A DNA stretch of 8,464 nucleotides from CAYUKK01 sp964445305 (GTDB lineage: Bacteria; Acidobacteriota; Aminicenantia; Aminicenantales; UBA8522). The stretch spans positions 1 through 8,464 of the forward strand of contig CAYUKK010000062.1 in the NCBI GenBank assembly GCA_964445305.1, in the 5' to 3' direction. Position numbers and translations under genes: made by a program. Positions 1 to 5,114 of the stretch are shown piece by piece (positions within the stretch are counted from its first letter, which is position 1; the number at the start of each line of letters is the position of its first letter). The notes beneath the pieces were generated by a model, which was given only the letters and a program-made list of their open reading frames with translations, was not told the origin of the DNA and did not search any database.

Positions 1-23
1 GAACCATGACCAAAAGAAGATGA
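1..23 (+). CDS. Possible 3' end of an upstream gene (partial)
   Basis: One frame reads through the left edge and stops at the TGA of 21-23, giving the tail ...T-M-T-K-R-R-stop. This TGA overlaps the ATG of the deacylase gene (20-22) in an ATGA arrangement, which is typical of translationally coupled genes in an operon. Only seven codons are visible, so the product cannot be named, and the open frame could be chance. It is the simplest explanation for the weak ribosome binding site of the next gene. Confidence 0.3.
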
Positions 24-517
24 ACTCGACACCAGAAGAAGAAAAAGTCTATGCAACGTTGCGGAGTTTGGGTATTGCCTTTGACAAGCACGAGCATCCC
101 CCCGTCTTCACCGTCCAGGAGGCAAGAGAGCACTGGAAAGACCTTCGAGGCGCTCATTGCAAGAACCTTTTCCTTCGCAACAAGAAGGGCAATCGCCATT
201 ATCTGGTCATTCTCGAGTATACCAAGAATGCCGATTTAAAAAAGCTCAACGACAAGCTCGGAGAGGATCGCCTCAGCTTCGGCTCCCCGGACCGGCTCCG
301 GCGGCTCCTCGGGCTTGAGCCGGGGGCGGTTTCCCCGTTTGGGCTCATCCACGACATCGGGAGGGAGGTGACCGTCATCATCGACCGGGATCTTTGTCAA
401 GCCGAGCGAATCTATTTCCATCCTAACGTCAACACGGCGACCATCGGGCTGAGCTTTTCGGATTTAGAAAAATTCCTCGCCTGGAGAGGAAACCCCGTCC
501 GCTTCCTAACGTTTTGA
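20..517 (+). CDS. prdX: Ala-tRNA(Pro) deacylase, ProXp-ala/PrdX type (YbaK/INS superfamily)
   Basis: This is a 165-residue, single-domain cytoplasmic protein, the usual length for free-standing ProXp-ala proteins. The family hydrolyses alanine wrongly attached to tRNA(Pro) by prolyl-tRNA synthetase, in trans. Visible family marks, in order: the N-terminal helix and 'HEHPPVFTVQEA' (about 24-35), the block 'GAHCKNLFLRNKKG' (44-57) with the conserved lysine K48, 'GLEPGAVSPFGLIHD' (98-112), and 'FHPNVNTATIGLS' (133-145). All of these are intact. The start is the ATG at 20, where the protein begins in the usual position for the family. Its Shine-Dalgarno is only a purine run (AGAAGA), and the ATGA overlap with an upstream stop suggests translational coupling. 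The free-standing form corrects Ala-tRNA(Pro) in organisms whose ProRS lacks the editing domain; whether that holds here cannot be seen. A general YbaK-type Cys-tRNA deacylase is less likely given the SPFGL block. Confidence 0.9.
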   Translation: MNSTPEEEKVYATLRSLGIAFDKHEHPPVFTVQEAREHWKDLRGAHCKNLFLRNKKGNRHYLVILEYTKNADLKKLNDKLGEDRLSFGSPDRLRRLLGLEPGAVSPFGLIHDIGREVTVIIDRDLCQAERIYFHPNVNTATIGLSFSDLEKFLAWRGNPVRFLTF

Positions 518-532
518 GAAAAACGCTTTTTT
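510..532 (+). terminator. Weak intrinsic-terminator-like hairpin after the deacylase gene
   Basis: CGTTTT (510-515), loop GAGA (516-519), AAAACG (520-525), then C and six T (527-532). The stem starts inside the last codons and includes the stop. The geometry is right for a Rho-independent terminator, but the stem has only two G:C pairs, so it may be leaky or not functional. Confidence 0.3.
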
Positions 533-545
533 CGCCGCGGCGAAA
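530..545. repeat. Perfect 16-bp palindrome upstream of the mannosidase gene
   Basis: TTTCGCCGCGGCGAAA is a perfect inverted repeat lying 41 bases ahead of the preferred mannosidase start. It has no T-run in the correct place for a terminator on either strand. It could be a regulator binding site or an RNA stem with a CGCG loop in the mannosidase leader. I see no convincing -35/-10 pair in the 69-bp gap, so the mannosidase may be read from upstream. Confidence 0.4.
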
Positions 546-574
546 GGATGATTGAATCAACAATCCATGGAATT

Positions 575-580
575 CGGAGG
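575..580 (+). promoter_or_regulatory. Shine-Dalgarno site deciding the mannosidase start
   Basis: CGGAGG lies six bases before the ATG at 587. The longer in-frame ATG at 548 has no comparable site (only 'cgaaagg') and would put 13 extra residues ahead of a classic signal peptide. This decides the start at 587. Confidence 0.8.
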
Positions 581-586
581 GACATC

Positions 587-3121
587 ATGGAGAAAAGGAA
601 GAGGTTATCTTCATCTTTTTTCTTTTTATCCTTTTTCTTTGGATGGGCCAGCCTTTCTTTGTCCTTGGCTGATAATCGGGCCCAGCATCAGCCCGTCCCT
701 CAGCCGGATATCCGCGCTTTCACCGCCCATCTCATCGGCCACGCCCACATCGACTTGAGCTGGTTGTGGTTGTGGGAAGAAACGGTTCACGAAGTGGCTC
801 CCCAAACATTCTGGGGAACGCTTCGTCAGATGGACCGTCTGCCCGGGTTGACCTTTGCTCAGAGCCAGGCATGTCTCTATGAGGCCATGGAAAAGCATTT
901 CCCCGAGCTTTTCCGAGCCATCCACAGGAAAATCGAAGCGGGGACGTGGATTCCTGTGGGCGGGATGTGGGTCGAGCCTGACCTCAACATGCCCGACGGT
1001 GAATCGTTGGCCCGGCAGTTTCTTTACGGCAAAAGGTATTTTCTGGATAAGTTCGGCATCGATGTGAAGGTCGGGTGGAACCCCGACTCTTTTGGCCATA
1101 GCTTCCAGCTCCCCCAGATCCTGAAGAAGGCCGGGCTGGACTACTACGTCTTTGAACGGTGCGCTCCAGAAAAGACGCCCGTTTTCTGGTGGGAGGGAAT
1201 GGATGGTTCCCGAATCCTTGCCTACGTTCCGCCGGGATGGTACCTCGTCAGCTTGAAAGATGGCCTGCGAAACCTTCTTCTTGAAGCCTCCCGAGAGACA
1301 CCGCTCAAAGACTTCTTGCTTCTCTACGGAGAAGGAGATCACGGGGGAGGGCCGAGGGACTCTGACGTGGCGGCCATCCTCAAGTTTCGAGACGACCCGA
1401 CCGAACCCCGTCTCGAATTGGCTAACCCCGAAGCATATTTCAAAAAATTGGTCGACTTGAACCTGAGCTATCCTGTGATCAAGCGGGAATTGAATTTTAC
1501 CTTTCCCGGTTGCTACACCACTCAGGTGGAGACAAAGAGGTTCAACCGCCGCCTGGAGAGCTTGCTTCTTGAGGCCGAAAAATTCTCGAGCGTCGCTTTC
1601 TTTTCTGGCTATCGCGATTATTATCCCGAAAGGGATCTGGATGAAGCGTGGAAGGTCATTCTCCGAAACCAGTTCCATGATATCCTGGATGGTTCGAGCA
1701 TCGGACCCGTCTATGAGGAGTCCCATGCAGCTTACGAGAAGGCTGCCCAGAGAGCCGGACGAGCGCTGGATTTTTCCTTAGAGACGATCGCCATGGCCGT
1801 AAACACTGAGGGACTGGGCTCGCCTCTTCTTGTTTTCAATTCCCTCCCCTGGGAAAGGACCGAGCCGGTCGTGGCCCAGGTTACCTTTTCTCGGCCCGTT
1901 GAAGCCATCGCCATCATGGACTCTGCTGGGGACGAAATTCCCTGCCAAGTCCTCAGGGTGGATAAAAGACCAGGTCAAACCAGCTTCGAGGTGATTTTCC
2001 TTGCCCCATCTGTTCCCCCCTTAGGTTATCGGACCTTCCGAATTCTCGAAGCCAGAAGCCAGGCCAAGCCCAGGATACCCCTCGTTGTCACCCCAACGAC
2101 CTTAGAAAATGAGTTCTTCAAAATTACCATCGACCCCAAGAAAGGCTGGATGACGGACCTCCTGGATAAAAAAAATAGACGGCACTTCCTGGCCGCTCCC
2201 GGCTACTCACTCGAAGCCATTCCCGATGAACCCGAAATCATGTCCGCCTGGGAAATCAGCCTCAAAGAGGCAGGGGAAAGAATAGGAGAGAAAGGGGCGG
2301 AGGTGACGATTGTTGAGCGTGGGCCGGTGCGGGCGACCGTTCGGATAAAGAGCCATTTCCGTAACTCTGTTTTTATCCAGGATGTCCAGCTCTACGCCGG
2401 GGTTCCGCGGCTCGATATCCGAATGAGCATCGACTGGCAGGAGAGGAACCTCATGGTCAAGGCGGCCGTTCCGGTCGCGCTCGATAGCCCGAAAGCGATT
2501 TTCGAAATTCCTTTTGGCGTTATCCAACGGCCGGCGTCCGGCGATGAGGTGCCGGCTCTCAAGTGGATGGATGTAAGCGATGAATCCGGCCAGTTTGGAC
2601 TCAGCCTCCTTAACGATTCAAGGTACGGATGCGATGTGAAGGGAAACATCATGCGCCTCTCCCTCATCCGCGGAGCTACCTATCCTGACCCGGAAGCGGA
2701 CAGGGGGCATCATGAGCTGGCCTTTTCCTTCTATCCCCATGCGGGCACCTGGAAGGAAGCTTTGACCTTCCGCCGGGCGCTCGAGTTCAATAATCCTTTG
2801 CGAGCCCGATGGACGCTCATCCACAAGGGCAAACTCCCCTCCGTCCATTCTTTCCTTCGGGTCATGCCCGAAAACGTTGTGCTGACAGCCTTAAAGAAAG
2901 AAATGGGCTATGCCCATCGAAATATCATCCTCCGCGTCGTCGAAATCTTCGGCCAAGAGACCGGGGTGGTTGTGGAGCTGCCGTTTGTGGCCGAGGCGTG
3001 GGAGACGGACCTCATCGAACGTCCCTTGGCGAAATTGCCCGGGGATGTTAGAATGCTGCGTTTTCAAATGAAACCCTATGAAATCAAGACGGTCCGATTG
3101 ACCCCACTCGCCGGGAGGTAA
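587..3121 (+). CDS. Exported GH38 family alpha-mannosidase
   Basis: The protein is 844 residues from the ATG at 587, normal for a full GH38 enzyme. Members are retaining, zinc-dependent exo-acting alpha-mannosidases. Residues 1-28 look like a Sec signal peptide: basic MEKRKR, a Ser/Phe/Leu-rich core, and a likely cut near 'SLSLA|DNRAQ'. The catalytic domain begins at about 47 with 'GHAHIDLSWLW', where H54 and D56 are predicted zinc ligands. D167 in 'GWNPDSFGHS' is the predicted nucleophile and also a zinc ligand. D251/H252 sit in 'YGEGDHGGGPRD', and H364 in 'NQFHDILDGSS' is the predicted last zinc ligand. The helical middle domain (about 320-400) and a long beta-sandwich region (about 420-840) follow, so all core parts are present. 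No lipobox is seen, so the product is probably periplasmic or secreted. The exact linkage and the glycan source cannot be read from sequence. The deacylase upstream is functionally unrelated. Confidence 0.92.
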   Translation: MEKRKRLSSSFFFLSFFFGWASLSLSLADNRAQHQPVPQPDIRAFTAHLIGHAHIDLSWLWLWEETVHEVAPQTFWGTLRQMDRLPGLTFAQSQACLYEAMEKHFPELFRAIHRKIEAGTWIPVGGMWVEPDLNMPDGESLARQFLYGKRYFLDKFGIDVKVGWNPDSFGHSFQLPQILKKAGLDYYVFERCAPEKTPVFWWEGMDGSRILAYVPPGWYLVSLKDGLRNLLLEASRETPLKDFLLLYGEGDHGGGPRDSDVAAILKFRDDPTEPRLELANPEAYFKKLVDLNLSYPVIKRELNFTFPGCYTTQVETKRFNRRLESLLLEAEKFSSVAFFSGYRDYYPERDLDEAWKVILRNQFHDILDGSSIGPVYEESHAAYEKAAQRAGRALDFSLETIAMAVNTEGLGSPLLVFNSLPWERTEPVVAQVTFSRPVEAIAIMDSAGDEIPCQVLRVDKRPGQTSFEVIFLAPSVPPLGYRTFRILEARSQAKPRIPLVVTPTTLENEFFKITIDPKKGWMTDLLDKKNRRHFLAAPGYSLEAIPDEPEIMSAWEISLKEAGERIGEKGAEVTIVERGPVRATVRIKSHFRNSVFIQDVQLYAGVPRLDIRMSIDWQERNLMVKAAVPVALDSPKAIFEIPFGVIQRPASGDEVPALKWMDVSDESGQFGLSLLNDSRYGCDVKGNIMRLSLIRGATYPDPEADRGHHELAFSFYPHAGTWKEALTFRRALEFNNPLRARWTLIHKGKLPSVHSFLRVMPENVVLTALKKEMGYAHRNIILRVVEIFGQETGVVVELPFVAEAWETDLIERPLAKLPGDVRMLRFQMKPYEIKTVRLTPLAGR

Positions 3122-3125
3122 AAGC

Positions 3126-3319
3126 ATGATGAAGAAAGCAAAAGGATTACACGGCGTGGCGCCAGTTCGCCCCAGAAATTAGGAGTTAGGACTCAGAAGC
3201 TTCTTGCCTCCACCATCGCTTTGGTCGAAGCTGGGAAAAGCGCTGAATCAGCGCTGATAGAGGAGGCGGTGGAAAAAGTCCACCGTGCCTATAAGGAGTT
3301 AGAAAAAATCTTCGATTGA
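3126..3319 (+). pseudogene. Small frameshifted reading frame after the mannosidase gene
   Basis: GGGAGG at 3113-3118, overlapping the end of the mannosidase gene, sits seven bases before ATG ATG AAG AAA at 3126. That frame codes for only 18 residues before TAG at 3180. A second frame overlapping it is open to TGA at 3317 and encodes a sensible amphipathic helical stretch ('LLASTIALVEAGKSAESAL', then a charged helix ending 'YKELEKIFD'). It has no start codon of its own with a ribosome binding site. Adding one base near the C-run at 3170-3173 would join both parts into a protein of about 64 residues. It may be a decayed gene, a sequencing error, or less likely programmed -1 frameshifting. No family is recognised. 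Confidence 0.35.
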
Positions 3320-3337
3320 TATGGGTCTAGATTTTTT
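3303..3337. terminator. AT-rich inverted repeat between convergent genes, possible weak bidirectional terminator
   Basis: AAAAAATCT (3303-3311) pairs perfectly with AGATTTTTT (3329-3337) across a 17-base loop and covers the stop codon of the minus-strand protease (3327-3329). Each strand ends in a T-run, as expected for a two-way terminator between convergent genes. The stem is almost all A:T, so the call is tentative. Confidence 0.3.
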
Positions 3338-4877
3338 TCTCGACAAGAACCTGGAGTATTTCGAGCTCGTCGGCCTCAAACCAGATGGCGCCGCAGGCCA
3401 GGCACTTATCGACCGGGATAAAATACTGGTAGTTATAGGGGCGAGGCTGCAAGGGATAGCCGCAGTTCGGGCAGGTGAAGCCGCGGGCTTCCTTTTCCTT
3501 AATGCGTTGCCGCTTGATGGGGTTGAGCAGGAATTGCTCACGGAGAGCTTTCGCTTTCTCGATCAAATCAGCGGAGAAATCGAATTCGCGTCGAAGGAGA
3601 ATCCTCTCCATTTTTGAGGCGTTGACGAGCTTCCCTCGGCAGCGGGGGCAAGCTTGGATGTCCACTCCCTCGTAGAAAGTTTCGCTTAAGGGAATATGGC
3701 ATCTCGGACAGCGGCCCGATGGCGAAGGGGTGAGGTATCCTTTCTTTTGCCTTTCGTCGATGGCCAGTCGGATTTGAGGAAACTCGCGGGCCCGGGCTTC
3801 GATATCCTCCGTCTCATGGTGAACGAGGACCGTTCTCGCTTTTTCCCGGCGCTTTTTCTCCTCCCAAACTTGGCGGAGGATATCTGCTGGCTCAAGCCCA
3901 GCCATTTGCGCTAACAGCCGGACTCGTTTCATCAGTGGCGGATGGGAATTGAAAAGGCGGCTGAAGAACCCCTCTGATTCTCCGGTGAGTCCGGGAGCGA
4001 CGATAAAGAGCGGGCTGTAGGCGAGGCCAAAATCGCCGATGAGCGAGCTCTTGAGATGGGCTTTATAAAGGGCTCGGGCTAGAGCTTGAGGATGGCGGCA
4101 GATTTCTACAGCCGCCGCATCGGCGAGGGTTTCTCGCTCTCGAGACAACAGGCTGCTCAGAAGATGCATGACCAGGGAACTAAAGATGACAGCGAAATAG
4201 GGAAGCGCCGGCGGACCACCCGCTTTCCTCTGGCCAGCCCCCTCATCAGGAGATTTATCCTCCGGCTCCAAGGCTTCCCTCATTTTCTCGAGGAAGTTGG
4301 CCAGGGAACAGACTAAAGTGACAGAGAAAGCATCGCCTCGGGAAATATGGGCCAGTTCGTGAGCGACCACAGCCTGGAGCTCGTCCCGCGTTAAATCAGC
4401 CAGCAGCCCCTCGGTAACGATAATGGAGGGAGTAGAATCGCACTCGACGAGAGCTAAGGAATTGACGGCAAACTGGGGGAGAACATAAGCTTTGACTTTC
4501 GGCAGTCCGCAAGCGATGCGCATTTCTTCAACGACGTTTGAGAACTGGTAATGATAATAGTCAGAAGGGTCAGGCGGCTGGGCCTGGAGTCGGGTGAGGA
4601 TGTAGGAAGCCCCGGTGCGTCTGGCTTCATGGAAATGGAGCAAGGCGATGCCAAGGGCTACCAAAAACACAGCTATCGCTCCCTTCACCAGGGAGGCAGC
4701 GGACCAAACCAGCGGGCTGGCCAGGAAGAACGTGACGCTGGCCAGGATGGCTAAAGTCACAAGGGCAAAAGCAGCGAAGTAGAACAGGATGAGAACGATG
4801 AAGATAAAAAGACTCTTCCTCCACTGGCGGCGCTGCACCTCATAGAAATCGGGCAATCTACTGACCTTCTTTTTCAT
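3327..4877 (-). CDS. Membrane-anchored M48 (HtpX-like) metalloprotease with two C-terminal zinc ribbons
   Basis: From the ATG at 4877 the protein has 516 residues, far longer than HtpX (about 290). Two strongly hydrophobic segments (about 22-53 and 56-82) anchor it in the inner membrane. The peptidase domain carries H173-E-L-A-H177 and a third zinc ligand E249 in 'SRERETLAD' (with D253), the M48 pattern. A third hydrophobic stretch lies at about 227-244 and 'FNSHPPLMKRVRLL' at about 309-322, as in HtpX. A charged linker (about 330-385) leads to two TFIIB-type zinc ribbons: C390/C393 with C410/C413, and C469/C472 with C492/C495, the latter ending 'CGAIWFEADELEIL'. HtpX-type enzymes degrade misfolded membrane proteins with the active site in the cytoplasm; the same role is inferred here. 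An in-frame TTG at 4907 adds 10 residues, but it lies only about 6 bases from the predicted transcription start. Neither start has a strong Shine-Dalgarno. Confidence 0.9.
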   Translation of the reverse strand: MKKKVSRLPDFYEVQRRQWRKSLFIFIVLILFYFAAFALVTLAILASVTFFLASPLVWSAASLVKGAIAVFLVALGIALLHFHEARRTGASYILTRLQAQPPDPSDYYHYQFSNVVEEMRIACGLPKVKAYVLPQFAVNSLALVECDSTPSIIVTEGLLADLTRDELQAVVAHELAHISRGDAFSVTLVCSLANFLEKMREALEPEDKSPDEGAGQRKAGGPPALPYFAVIFSSLVMHLLSSLLSRERETLADAAAVEICRHPQALARALYKAHLKSSLIGDFGLAYSPLFIVAPGLTGESEGFFSRLFNSHPPLMKRVRLLAQMAGLEPADILRQVWEEKKRREKARTVLVHHETEDIEARAREFPQIRLAIDERQKKGYLTPSPSGRCPRCHIPLSETFYEGVDIQACPRCRGKLVNASKMERILLRREFDFSADLIEKAKALREQFLLNPIKRQRIKEKEARGFTCPNCGYPLQPRPYNYQYFIPVDKCLACGAIWFEADELEILQVLVEKKI

Positions 4878-4919
4878 CGGCGGGATAAGATGAAAGGATA
4901 ACGCCAATCCATACCGGTT

Positions 4920-4948
4920 ATCCTACAAAAAAAACGCAGCCCGGTCAA
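4920..4948 (-). promoter_or_regulatory. Predicted sigma-70-type promoter of the M48 protease gene
   Basis: On the minus strand, TTGACC (4948-4943) and TAGGAT (4925-4920) are separated by exactly 17 bases, matching five of six and four of six consensus bases. Transcription would start near 4913, giving a leader of about 36 bases to the ATG at 4877. A T-rich tract lies in the spacer. Confidence 0.55.
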
Positions 4949-4962
4949 AGCTTGGGTCGCTT

Positions 4963-4976
4963 CCCGAATATTCGGG
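4963..4976. promoter_or_regulatory. Perfect 14-bp palindrome between divergent promoters, candidate operator
   Basis: CCCGAATATTCGGG is a perfect inverted repeat. It lies almost exactly midway between the -35 of the minus-strand protease promoter (4943-4948) and the -35 of the plus-strand peptidase promoter (4987-4992). This position suits a dimeric regulator acting on both genes. The regulator is not encoded nearby and I do not recognise the motif. Confidence 0.45.
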
Positions 4977-4986
4977 CCGCCTGTGT

Positions 4987-5015
4987 TTGCGCCAGCCATC
5001 AGCCTGTGTTATAAA
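4987..5015 (+). promoter_or_regulatory. Predicted promoter of the S9 peptidase gene
   Basis: TTGCGC (4987-4992) and TATAAA (5010-5015) are 17 bases apart. The -10 matches five of six bases, while the -35 matches only the first three. Transcription would start near 5022, leaving a leader of roughly 90 bases before the GTG at 5115. The poor -35 fits a promoter that needs an activator, but this is inference. Confidence 0.4.
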
Positions 5016-5101
5016 ACTTCCTCATCAAGGCGAGGATCCAAGAATTCGCTATCGATATGTTGCTCAAAAGAGAATTTCTTCTTGGTCTCAAGAATCTTTG
5101 A

Positions 5102-5107
5102 AGGAGG
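5102..5107 (+). promoter_or_regulatory. Strong Shine-Dalgarno site deciding the GTG start of the S9 peptidase
   Basis: AGGAGG lies seven bases before GTG at 5115. The frame is open further upstream (to a GTG at 4983), but that would read through the predicted promoter and bury the signal peptide. The start at 5115 is therefore preferred. Confidence 0.85.
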
Positions 5108-5114
5108 TTTTCGA

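Noticed and set aside
548..586. Upstream ATG start for the mannosidase
   Set aside because: It has no good ribosome binding site and would displace the signal peptide; CGGAGG before 587 is better.
626..1726. A 366-codon open frame on the minus strand inside the mannosidase gene
   Set aside because: It is antisense to a GH38 domain with all catalytic motifs intact. Its product matches no family I know and lacks a ribosome binding site. It is a by-product of GC-biased third codon positions.
4983..5114. Upstream extension of the S9 peptidase to GTG 4983
   Set aside because: It would contain the predicted promoter and put 44 unrelated residues before a standard signal peptide. AGGAGG with seven-base spacing fixes the start at 5115.
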